A program made the translations under genes and the position numbers. Source: Planctomycetota bacterium (GTDB lineage: Bacteria > Planctomycetota > UBA1135 > JADKAF01). From it: 64,000 nucleotides of DNA. The DNA lies in assembly GCA_016793245.1 (NCBI GenBank), contig JAEUHW010000426.1, positions 1 through 64,000 on the forward strand. Reading direction: 5' to 3'. Under the pieces are notes generated by a model. That model was not told where the DNA came from. It ran no database searches and worked only from the letters and a program-made list of their open reading frames with translations. Each line of letters starts with the position of its first letter. Within the stretch, counting starts at the first letter, position 1. Positions 49,495 to 56,308 of the stretch are shown here, piece by piece.

Positions 49495-50765
49495 GGATCT
49501 TGGCCGTCGTACACCAGTTCCTGCCGAAGCACTTCGCGGGTACGGAGCTCATGGCCTTCCTGGTCGCGGACGGCCTGCGATCGAGAGGGCACGAGGTCGT
49601 GCTTCTCTGCGCCGAGCGAGATACCGGGCGCGAGGCCTACTCGATCCGGCGGACGAGCTACGTCGGGCTCCCGGTCGAGGAGGTGGCGTACGACAACCTC
49701 TTCCACGACTACTCCGAGATGTACGCGGATGCGGAGATGACCCGCGCGTTCGCCCGCGTGCTCGACGAGTTCCGCCCCGAGCTCGTGCATCTGCAGCACA
49801 CGGCGTTCTTCGGCATCGAGATCATCGCGGAGGCGCGGCGACGCGCGATCCCCGTCGTCGCCACCCTGCACGACTACTACTGGATCTGTCCGCGCGGCAC
49901 CTTGATGCTGGAGGATCTCGGCCTCTGCGATGGGCCGAGTCCATCGAGCTGCGGCCATTGCATGCGCGCGTTCCCGCTCCAGCCGGCGCGCTACGGTTGC
50001 GCGCCCGAAGATCGCGCGAGCGCTTGGCCGCGCGCGCTCGCGGCGCGGCGCGAGCGCTTCGATGCGCGTGGCGCGGAGATCGCGGCCTTCGTCTCGCCAT
50101 CGCAATTCCTGCGCGGCGTGTTCGAGGCCTACGGAGAACCCTTCCGTGGGCGCATAGCGCACATCGAAGCCGGCCTGCCGGGGCTTCCGAGCTCGTCGGC
50201 GGGGCGCGCGCGAGGATCGCGGCGCATCGTCTTCGGCTATGTCGGGACCATCGCGGACTACAAAGGTGTCGCCGCGCTCGTGGAGGCGTTTCGCGGGCTC
50301 GAAGGCGACGAGCTCGCGCTGGAGATCCACGGCGAGTTGAGCTGGTTCCCTCCGTTCGTCGCACGTCTGCGCGAGCTGGCCGCGGGCGATCCTCGCATCT
50401 CCTTCCTCGGCGCCTTCGATCCGCATCGATCGCACGAGATCCATCCGCGCTTCGACGCCCTCGTCGTTCCCTCGCTGTGGTACGAGAACGCGCCGGTCAC
50501 GATCATGGAGGCGCGCCGGGAGGGGTTGCCCGTGATCGCGACCGATCTCGGCGGCATGCGCGAAGCGGTGCGCGATGGGGCCGACGGGCTGCTGTTCCCC
50601 CGCGGCGACGTCGCGGCGCTCCGCGAGTGCTTGCGGCGCTTCGCGGAGGACGCGGCGCTGCGAGCGCGGCTCACCGCGGGCGTGCGCCCGCCGCGAGAGG
50701 CCTCCGCGATGGCCGCCGACTACGAGCGGCTATTCGCCAGCACCGTCTCGAGCTCGGCGCCGTAG
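49491..50765 (+). CDS. GT4-family glycosyltransferase with Cys cluster (4)
   Basis: GT4 enzyme of 424 residues, starting with GTG at 49491. The acceptor loop is ILAVVHQFLPKHFAGTELMA. LVHLQHTAFFGIEII leads to LHDYYWICPRGTLML and LCDGPSPSSCGHCMRAF, the Cys cluster. Donor half: FGYVGTIADYKGVAALVEAF, LEIHGELSWFPPFV, and SLWYENAPVTIMEARREGLP (E-x7-E) with VIATDLGGMREAVRDGADG. It is closest to GT4 (2), with which it shares the SLWYEN and DLGGMRE blocks. It is the last gene of the glycan operon; its final 46 bases overlap the convergent GNAT-like gene. Confidence 0.9.
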   Translation: MRILAVVHQFLPKHFAGTELMAFLVADGLRSRGHEVVLLCAERDTGREAYSIRRTSYVGLPVEEVAYDNLFHDYSEMYADAEMTRAFARVLDEFRPELVHLQHTAFFGIEIIAEARRRAIPVVATLHDYYWICPRGTLMLEDLGLCDGPSPSSCGHCMRAFPLQPARYGCAPEDRASAWPRALAARRERFDARGAEIAAFVSPSQFLRGVFEAYGEPFRGRIAHIEAGLPGLPSSSAGRARGSRRIVFGYVGTIADYKGVAALVEAFRGLEGDELALEIHGELSWFPPFVARLRELAAGDPRISFLGAFDPHRSHEIHPRFDALVVPSLWYENAPVTIMEARREGLPVIATDLGGMREAVRDGADGLLFPRGDVAALRECLRRFAEDAALRARLTAGVRPPREASAMAADYERLFASTVSSSAP

Positions 50766-51898
50766 AGGCGGTAGCGCTTCGAGAGCACGCCGCCGACGGC
50801 CTCGATGGTCTTGATCATCGGCTGGTTCGTCTCGAGCACCCACGAGAGCTCGGCCTCGTTGAAGCCCAGCTCGCGGCCGCGATCGATGATCTCCAGGATC
50901 ATCGCCGCCTCGATGCCGGAGTGCCGGAAACCCTCGAGCACGCCGAGGGTCACCACGCGTACGGCGCGCACGCGCTTCATCAGGAAGGGCAGGCGCAGCC
51001 AGCCGAAGGGGAAGATGCGCGAGTTCACCGCCGCGAGCGCCGGATTCACGTCGGGGAGGGCCATGGCGAAGGCGACGACGGCGCCGTCCTTCTCCGCGAG
51101 CACCACGAGCTGTGGCCGCACGATGCGGCGCATCTCGCGCGCCTGCGTGCGAAACTCCGCATCGCGCAGCGGGACGAAGCCCCAGTTCTCCTGCCAGGCC
51201 TCGTTGTAGACGCGGCGGATGCCGTCGAGCTCGCGTTCGAAGAATGCGAGGTCCAGGGTGCGCAAGGAGATGCCTGCGCGCTCGCGAGCTCGCGACGCGA
51301 TGCGTCGAAAGCGCTCGTCGGTGACGCCGGCATCGACGATGCGGAAGGCGAGCAGGTCCATCGCCTTCGCGAGGCCGAGCGCCTCCAGGCGCGGCGCGTA
51401 ATACGGCGGGTTGTAGGTCATCATCAGCGCCGGGCGGACCCCGAAACCCTCGACCAGGAGCCCGGCTTCGTAGTTGGTCGAGTGCTGGATCGGACCGAGG
51501 ATCTCCTTCACGCCGCGCTCGCGCAGCCAGAGCGTCGCGGCTTCCAGCAACGCCCCGAAGACCTCCGCATCGTCCTCCGCTTCGAGGAAGCCGAAGACGC
51601 CGACCGCGCGGCCGTGGCGCTCCTGGAGGTCGCGGTCCACGATCGCCGCGATCCGTCCGCGGATGCAACCGCCTTCGCGCGCGAGGAAGAGCGCCTGCTC
51701 GGCGTGCGCGAAGAACGGGTTCTTGCGCTCGTCGAGCTGATGGAGCACGGCGCCGGTGAGAGGCGGGACGTAGGCCGGGTCGTCTCGGTATAGTGCGCGC
51801 GCGTACTCGACGAAGCGTCGGCGCTCGGCGCTGCGTTCGATCTGCTCGACGCGCACGCGGCGCGGCGAACTCGAGGGCGCAGTACTTCGCATGGTCAT
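50720..51898 (-). CDS. GNAT-fold acyltransferase-like protein (YghO-like)
   Basis: Cytoplasmic protein of 392 residues. The ATG at 51898 is chosen because GGAG lies 6 bases upstream; an in-frame ATG two codons later and one at 51931 are less supported. The N-terminal half contains FVEYARALYRDDPAYVPPLT, LGPIQHSTNYEAGLLVEGF and MTYNPPYYAPRLEALGLAKA. The second half has VVAFAMALPDVNPAL and VTLGVLEGFRHSGIEAAMIL, a degenerate acetyl-CoA-binding region, and ELSWVLETNQPMIKTIEAVG, a typical GNAT end. Proteins of this type are widespread (E. coli YghO among them) with no firm substrate. It reads against the glycan operon and overlaps its last gene tail-to-tail. It is divergent from the HEAT lipoprotein. 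Confidence 0.78.
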   Translation of the reverse strand: MTMRSTAPSSSPRRVRVEQIERSAERRRFVEYARALYRDDPAYVPPLTGAVLHQLDERKNPFFAHAEQALFLAREGGCIRGRIAAIVDRDLQERHGRAVGVFGFLEAEDDAEVFGALLEAATLWLRERGVKEILGPIQHSTNYEAGLLVEGFGVRPALMMTYNPPYYAPRLEALGLAKAMDLLAFRIVDAGVTDERFRRIASRARERAGISLRTLDLAFFERELDGIRRVYNEAWQENWGFVPLRDAEFRTQAREMRRIVRPQLVVLAEKDGAVVAFAMALPDVNPALAAVNSRIFPFGWLRLPFLMKRVRAVRVVTLGVLEGFRHSGIEAAMILEIIDRGRELGFNEAELSWVLETNQPMIKTIEAVGGVLSKRYRLYGAELETVLANSRS

Positions 51899-52000
51899 GC
51901 GGCGCTCCGGCTCACGCGGGGGGCGCTCCATCAGAGGAAGCGAATGGATCGACGAGCACGGGATCCTCGGCGAGGAGCGCTCGCTCCGCAGGATGGCACG

Positions 52001-52915
52001 GTGTCCCCGCGCTTCGCAAGCCATCCCGCGGCGCTGGCGGCCGCGCTCGCGCTCTGCGCTGCGTGCTCGACCGAGCCCGAAGCTCCGCCGCCGCTGAGCG
52101 CGTCCGAAGAGGAGGAGAAGGCCCGCGTCGAGCGCCTGGTCGCGCTGTACCAGACCGGCGATCCGACCTGGCCCTCCGCTCGCGACGAAGCCCTCGAAGA
52201 CCCGCGCATCGCCGAGCTGCTCGTACAGAACTTCATCCGCGCCATGCTGCGCGCGCACGAGCGCGAGCGCGCCGGCGCCGCGATGGTCGGCTCGTGGACG
52301 GACTTCCGCGAGCACCAAGCGCAGCTCGTGGCGATGGGCGACGCCGCGGCGCCGCTCCTCGCCGTCGGGCTCCGCGCCGACGACAAGGTCGTCGTCGCGT
52401 TGGTGAAGGACACGCTGGTGCAGATCGGCGCCCGCGCCGTCGCGCCTCTGCAGTCGAGCTTCGCGGCGAGCTCCGACGCGGCCGAGCGCCGCGAGATCCT
52501 CTCCGTGCTGGCCTCGATCGGCGGTGTGCCGATGATCGAGGTCTTCGCGCGCTATCTCGGCGATCCCGAGTGGCAGGTGCGCGGCGAGGCCTATCTCTCG
52601 CTCGGGCGCATCGCCGCGAGCTTCGGCGCCGATGCCGCGGCGCGACAACGCGTGCGCGAGCTGCTCGTGCGCGGCTTGAAGGATGGCGACGCCTTCGTGC
52701 GGCGCCAGGCCGTGAAGGGCTTGGCCGAGATGGCGGACGCCGAGGCGCTGGCGCTGCTGATCTCGCGCTATGCGCGAGCTCAGGAGCTGCGCCTCTCCGT
52801 CGAGGAGCGCCAGGACCTGCTCCAAGTGCTGCGTCGCACCACGCGGATGCCGGGCGCCGTGCGCGTCGACGAGTTCGAGGCGTGGCTCGCGCGGCGCCGC
52901 GGCAACGGCTCCTGA
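52001..52915 (+). CDS. HEAT-repeat lipoprotein
   Basis: Predicted lipoprotein of 304 residues from a GTG at 52001, which has AGGA 7 bases upstream and is followed by a signal ending ALALCAAC, so Cys22 would be acylated. Starting farther upstream would put about 20 charged residues before the signal. The mature chain has a Glu-rich linker, then at least four HEAT/PBS-type helix pairs, clearest in VVALVKDTLVQIGARAVAPL, REILSVLASIGGVPMIEVFA, WQVRGEAYLSLGRIAASFG and AFVRRQAVKGLAEMADAEAL. Such repeats bind other proteins or lyase-type bilin partners; here a periplasmic scaffold is most likely. It is followed by the zinc-ribbon gene after 74 bases. Confidence 0.78.
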   Translation: MSPRFASHPAALAAALALCAACSTEPEAPPPLSASEEEEKARVERLVALYQTGDPTWPSARDEALEDPRIAELLVQNFIRAMLRAHERERAGAAMVGSWTDFREHQAQLVAMGDAAAPLLAVGLRADDKVVVALVKDTLVQIGARAVAPLQSSFAASSDAAERREILSVLASIGGVPMIEVFARYLGDPEWQVRGEAYLSLGRIAASFGADAAARQRVRELLVRGLKDGDAFVRRQAVKGLAEMADAEALALLISRYARAQELRLSVEERQDLLQVLRRTTRMPGAVRVDEFEAWLARRRGNGS

Positions 52916-52989
52916 GCGTTGCGCCCTCGCTTGCGCTCGCGAGAGATGTTCTGATCTCGCGCGACGGAAATCGGAGCCGTTGATCCGCC

Positions 52990-53580
52990 ATGGCGAATTG
53001 GAAGATCTCGCGCCGCGCGACGCACTGCGATGCCTGCTCGAAGGAATTCGAGCCCGCCGAAGAGCACTACTCGTGGCTCGAGCTGGGCGGTGAAGAGTGG
53101 CGGCGCATCGATCGCTGCGCCGCGTGCTTCCGACCCGCCGATCTGCGCGTCGACATCCCGTTCTGGCGCACGCAGCGACCGCAGGGCAAGCGCGAGCGTC
53201 AGGTCGATCTCGAGAGCTTGCGCGCGTTGCTCTCTCACGTGGTCACGCTCGAGCTCGACAAGCGTCAGCGCATGCTGGCGTTCCTGATCGCGTTGATCCT
53301 GATCCGCAAGCGCCGCTTCGTGCTGCTCGGTACGCAGCGCTCGGAGCAAGGGGACTTCCTCCGCCTCGGCTATCCGAAGAGCGAACACTCGTTGCGCGTG
53401 GCGGTCGAGCCGCCGACGCAGGCGGAGATGCCGGAGCTGCGCCAAGCGCTGCAGGACCTCTTCGAGGATCCCGATTCCGTCGAGGGCCTGCTGCCCGCGG
53501 GCGTGCTCGATGCGCTCGCCGAGACCGGCGGGGGCGGCGTCGCCGAGACCGCCGACGAGAGCGTCGCGCGCGAGGACTGA
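52990..53580 (+). CDS. Zinc-ribbon protein of unknown function
   Basis: Predicted cytoplasmic protein of 196 residues. It begins with a zinc-ribbon pattern: CDAC at residues 13-16 and CAAC about 29 residues later, likely binding one Zn. A helical segment follows, with a hydrophobic stretch RMLAFLIALILIRKRRFVLL that may be a buried helix, not a membrane span, since it is flanked by charged residues. A Gly/Glu/Ala-rich acidic tail ends the chain. I know no function for this arrangement. It is the last gene before the 740-base leader of the mra cluster and runs in the same direction. Confidence 0.7.
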   Translation: MANWKISRRATHCDACSKEFEPAEEHYSWLELGGEEWRRIDRCAACFRPADLRVDIPFWRTQRPQGKRERQVDLESLRALLSHVVTLELDKRQRMLAFLIALILIRKRRFVLLGTQRSEQGDFLRLGYPKSEHSLRVAVEPPTQAEMPELRQALQDLFEDPDSVEGLLPAGVLDALAETGGGGVAETADESVARED

Positions 53581-53803
53581 TCGCGCGGGAACGTCCTCGA
53601 GCACTGCGCCGAGGAACTGCGGGGAGAGCGAGGCTCGCGCCGAAGAGGCGCGGGCCTCGTTCGTTTGCGTCTCGACCCGGTGCGCGCTCGCTCCGCGCGC
53701 GAGCGCGGCGCGTCGCTCGAGCCCTCGAGCGCGAGCCTGCACGCCACCGACTTCGCTGCCCGGCCGGCGCGCCGGGACCGGTCCGCGACGTGCTGCGACC
53801 CCC

Positions 53804-53855
53804 GGTGGGGCGGAGTGGTGGTGCTCCCTGGTGGGGTGCGGTGGTGGGGCGCGGT
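53804..53855 (+). repeat. 13-base tandem repeat, four units, upstream of mraZ
   Basis: Four consecutive 13-base units begin at 53804, 53817, 53830 and 53843. Each opens with GGTGGGG or GGTGGTG, followed by six variable bases, mostly G/C ending in T. A partial fifth unit GGAGG follows. The G-runs could also form a quadruplex on the plus strand. Confidence 0.75.
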
Positions 53856-53960
53856 GGAGGTCGAACGGCACGCCCTCGAGCCAGAGTCTCGTCCCGCGCT
53901 GGGAAAACGCGGAATCCCGGCGGCGCACCCCTTGCACATGAGGGCTCGACCCGAGTAAGT

Positions 53961-53985
53961 TGGGGCCAGGTGGTGGCCGATGGGG
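53961..53985 (+). promoter_or_regulatory. Putative MraZ operator
   Basis: Three 5-base boxes TGGGG (53961), TGGTG (53971) and TGGGG (53981) are separated by exactly 5 bases each. E. coli MraZ binds three TGGGN direct repeats with 5-base spacers upstream of its own gene. The fit here is exact for the first and third boxes and one mismatch for the middle one. It lies about 335 bases upstream of the mraZ start. Autoregulation is inferred. Confidence 0.6.
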
Positions 53986-54319
53986 CTGCGGAACGGTTGA
54001 GTGTCGGTCAGGTGGGGTTCGACCTGCTGGTCAGGTGGATCCCGGTGGCTGGCGACTCTGGGTTCCCGGCATCCCCTCGGATCCCGGTGCTCCCGTCCAT
54101 GAACTCGTCCGAACCGCAACGCGGGCCTCGATCGACACGACCCTTCGGCAGGGCGTTCGACTCGGCCTTCGCGAGGTTCTCCTGGGGTCTCGGCACGGCG
54201 GGCAGTGGGGTCGAGTGGGGTGCTTCCGGCGCGCGAGGCGCCGGGTTCGGGAATGCAGGGGCTCGGGCCGAGCGTAGCACCGCGGTTCGCTCTCGGGAAT
54301 CGCTGTGGGGAGGCGAGGT

Positions 54320-54826
54320 ATGACCTCGAGCCCTTCGGCGCCGGTGCCCGCGAGTGGCATCTCGGAGCTGCTCTTCTTCGGCAACTCCGAGCACAAGCTC
54401 GACGGCAAGAACCGCGTACACGTCCCGAAGCGCTTCCGCGAGCCGTCGGCTGCGACTGGGGGAGGTTCCGAAGGGGTCTCCTTCGCGCAGTTCTTTCTCA
54501 TCCCGTGGGAAGCGGATGGCTGTGTCTGGCTCCTGACTCGTCAGCAGTTCCAGAACCACGCGACGTTCGTGCCGCGCGAGTCGATCGCCGGTGCGGATGC
54601 CGCTCGCAACCGCCAAGTGCAACGCTCCTTCTTCCAGAGCGTGGAAGTCGTCGACGTCGATGTTCAGGGTCGCATCACGCTCTCGGGCGAGATGATGCGG
54701 AACATCTTCGGCGCGGACCTCCCGATCGAAGAGGAGCGCAAAGTGCAGATGGTCGGTGCGGGAGATCGCGCGGAGATCTGGAGCCTTGCGCGCTGGCATG
54801 TTCAGAGCGGTCGACCTGCCGCCTGA
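54320..54826 (+). CDS. mraZ: Transcriptional regulator MraZ
   Basis: DNA-binding regulator at the head of the division and cell wall cluster, 168 residues. Two AbrB-like half-domains are seen, each with the DxxxR signature: HKLDGKNRVHVPKRFRE near residue 30 and VDVDVQGRITLSGEMMRNIF near residue 105. The first has Asn in place of the usual Gly, the second keeps GR. Between them is a longer loop with a Gly/Ser-rich part. The ATG at 54320 is preferred over a GTG at 54305 because GGGGAGG lies about 8 bases upstream. MraZ rings bind tandem G-rich boxes; such boxes occur at 53961-53985. About 170 residues is at the long end for the family. Confidence 0.93.
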   Translation: MTSSPSAPVPASGISELLFFGNSEHKLDGKNRVHVPKRFREPSAATGGGSEGVSFAQFFLIPWEADGCVWLLTRQQFQNHATFVPRESIAGADAARNRQVQRSFFQSVEVVDVDVQGRITLSGEMMRNIFGADLPIEEERKVQMVGAGDRAEIWSLARWHVQSGRPAA

Positions 54827-54884
54827 CCCCGTCCCAACGAACAGGCCCGTGGAGCATGCCTCCGCGGGCACCCTCCTGCAGACT

Positions 54885-54907
54885 CCCCGCCGGCTCGCCC
54901 GGCGGGG
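54885..54907 (+). other. GC hairpin between mraZ and rsmH
   Basis: Perfect 9-base-pair stem CCCCGCCGG with its complement, loop CTCGC, 58 bases past the mraZ stop. No T-run follows. It may act with the hairpin at 54968 or be a transcript stabiliser. Confidence 0.4.
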
Positions 54908-54967
54908 GGTGACCGCGGAGGCGAGCGAACCGAACGCGCTGAGGCGAAACGAGCGTGTCGTGTCGGT

Positions 54968-55010
54968 CCGGGCTCGGAGAGGCGACTCTCCGGGCCCGGG
55001 CTTTCTCTTC
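54968..55010 (+). terminator. Attenuator-like terminator before rsmH
   Basis: Two-part stem: CCGGG (54968-54972) with CCCGG (54995-54999), a 2-by-2 internal loop, then CGGAGAG (54975-54981) with CTCTCCG (54986-54992), loop GCGA. It is followed by the T-rich stretch CTTTCTCTTC, which ends just before the rsmH Shine-Dalgarno GGGAGG. The layout would let part of the transcription stop after mraZ. Confidence 0.6.
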
Positions 55011-55023
55011 GGGAGGTCCGGCG

Positions 55024-55962
55024 GTGAGTGATCGCGTACACACCCCCGTCATGGTGGAGGAGTGCCTCTCGGCGCTGCTCGTCGCGGAGGAGGGGCTCTA
55101 CCTCGACCTCACGACGGGCGCCGGCGGGCACGCGGAGGCCGCGCTCTCGCGCGCCCCGCGAGCTCGCTGGCTCGGCGTCGATCGCGACGCGGAGATCCTC
55201 GAGATCGCGCGGGCGAACCTGGCGCGCTTCGGCGAGCGCGTCGAGCTCGTGCAGGCGCGCTGGGGAGACCTGGATCGACTGCTCGACGAGCGCGGCATCG
55301 CCGCGATCGACGGCGCTCTGCTCGACCTCGGCGTCTCCTCCCTCCAGCTCGACCGCGCCGAGCGCGGATTCGCCTTCTCGCAAGACGGCCCTCTCGACAT
55401 GCGCCTCGATCCGCGAGGCGGCGAGGCGACCGCGGCAGAGCTCCTCGAGCGAGCGACCCAAGAGCAGATTGCGACTTGGATCCGCAGCTACGGCGAGGAG
55501 CGCTTCGCAGGGCGCATCGCTCGCGTGATCGTCGAGGCGCGTCGGCGTCAGCCGCTGCGGCGGACGGGCGAGCTCGCGAGGCTGATCGAGGAGGTCGTGC
55601 CCGCGCCGCCGCGCGGCCAGCGGCGGCGGATCCACCCGGCGACGCGCACGTTCCAAGCGCTGCGTATCGCGGTGAATCGCGAGCTGGAAGACCTGGAGTG
55701 CGTGCTCGGCATCCTGCGCCGACGCCTCGCGCCAGGGGGGAGATTGGTGGTGCTGAGCTACCACAGTCTCGAGGACCGGATTGTCAAACGCTTCCTGCGG
55801 GATACCGAACGTGCGGATGAATTCCATCGGGTGAGCAAGAAGCCCCTGCGCCCGAGCGAAGAAGAGATCCGCAGCAACTCGCGCTCACGCAGCGCGAAGT
55901 TGCGCATCGGCGAGCGCGCTCGGCCCACGGAGGTCGGCGCGGCTCGCAAACGGCCCCGCTGA
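55024..55962 (+). CDS. rsmH: 16S rRNA (cytosine-N4) methyltransferase RsmH (MraW)
   Basis: SAM-dependent methyltransferase for C1402 of 16S rRNA, 312 residues, the usual length. The GTG at 55024 is chosen because GGGAGG lies 8 bases upstream and the family N-terminus HTPVMVEECLSAL follows. Motifs: LDLTTGAGGHAEAAL (SAM loop), WLGVDRDAEILEIARANL, ALLDLGVSSLQLDRAERGF and the internal GPLDMRLDP. The RIHPATRTFQALRIAVNREL block is diagnostic, and GGRLVVLSYHSLEDRIVKRF is the closing strand. The basic C-terminal tail (RSRSAKLRIGERA) is normal. Its place after mraZ matches the conserved mra order. Confidence 0.97.
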   Translation: MSDRVHTPVMVEECLSALLVAEEGLYLDLTTGAGGHAEAALSRAPRARWLGVDRDAEILEIARANLARFGERVELVQARWGDLDRLLDERGIAAIDGALLDLGVSSLQLDRAERGFAFSQDGPLDMRLDPRGGEATAAELLERATQEQIATWIRSYGEERFAGRIARVIVEARRRQPLRRTGELARLIEEVVPAPPRGQRRRIHPATRTFQALRIAVNRELEDLECVLGILRRRLAPGGRLVVLSYHSLEDRIVKRFLRDTERADEFHRVSKKPLRPSEEEIRSNSRSRSAKLRIGERARPTEVGAARKRPR

Positions 55963-56015
55963 ATTCTCCGACTTCCTAGTCCGACGCGCACGAGCGCGCA
56001 CCCCCGAGGCAAGAC

Positions 56016-56303
56016 ATGCGGCACGCGGCGACATTGGCGGTGGGCTTCGGCCTCGTCGCGCTCTGCATCTATACGTCGGCGATTCGCGGTCGACTCTGGC
56101 TCGCGGACGCGGCGCTCGAGAGCTGCCTGCGGGAAGAGCTGCGCCTCGAGGAGTCGATCCGCAACGCGCGGGTCCGGCGGCATCACGACGCGTCGCTGCG
56201 GAACCTCGCCGCGACGCTCCGCCGCGAGGAGCTCCAGGGCGCGACCAATTCTTCCAAGCCGGCGTCGGTGCCTCCCGTGGCGCTCGCCGGAAGGGGACGC
56301 TGA
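56016..56303 (+). CDS. FtsL-position small membrane protein
   Basis: Predicted bitopic protein of 95 residues. An N-terminal helix (ATLAVGFGLVALCIYTSAI) is followed by a Leu/Glu/Arg-rich helix (LADAALESCLREELRLEESI) and a disordered tail. FtsL proteins have this plan, short N-terminus, one helix and a periplasmic coiled coil, and are encoded between rsmH and ftsI as here. FtsL sequences diverge strongly, so no motif can confirm it. GAGG lies 7 bases before the ATG. It would bind the FtsI/FtsW synthase at the septum. Confidence 0.68.
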   Translation: MRHAATLAVGFGLVALCIYTSAIRGRLWLADAALESCLREELRLEESIRNARVRRHHDASLRNLAATLRREELQGATNSSKPASVPPVALAGRGR

Positions 56304-56308
56304 ACGCC

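Larger units (their letters stand above)
53581..54319 (+). promoter_or_regulatory. Long G-rich leader and regulatory region of the mra cluster
   Basis: About 740 bases without a credible gene upstream of mraZ. The plus strand is rich in GGTGG runs. It contains a 13-base tandem repeat (53804-53855), a group of three TGGKG boxes at 10-base spacing (53961-53985) and near-copies of GGTCAGGTGG at 53964, 54006 and 54029. A weak promoter-like pair TTGCAC (53932-53937) and TAAGTT (53956-53961), 18 bases apart, lies just before the boxes; this pair is a guess. Confidence 0.6.

Noticed and set aside
53804-54038. Repeats considered as a CRISPR array
   Set aside because: Units are 7-13 bases, degenerate, without 30-base spacers, and no cas gene is present.
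54011-54040. GGTTCGACC-like element suggesting a tRNA T-arm
   Set aside because: The flanking bases do not form a 5-base-pair T stem, and no D-arm, anticodon arm or acceptor stem fits around it.
53097-54323. Open frame across the mraZ leader
   Set aside because: Its first part is an out-of-frame reading of the zinc-ribbon gene and the rest crosses the G-rich repeat region; Gly/Arg-rich low complexity with no plausible start.
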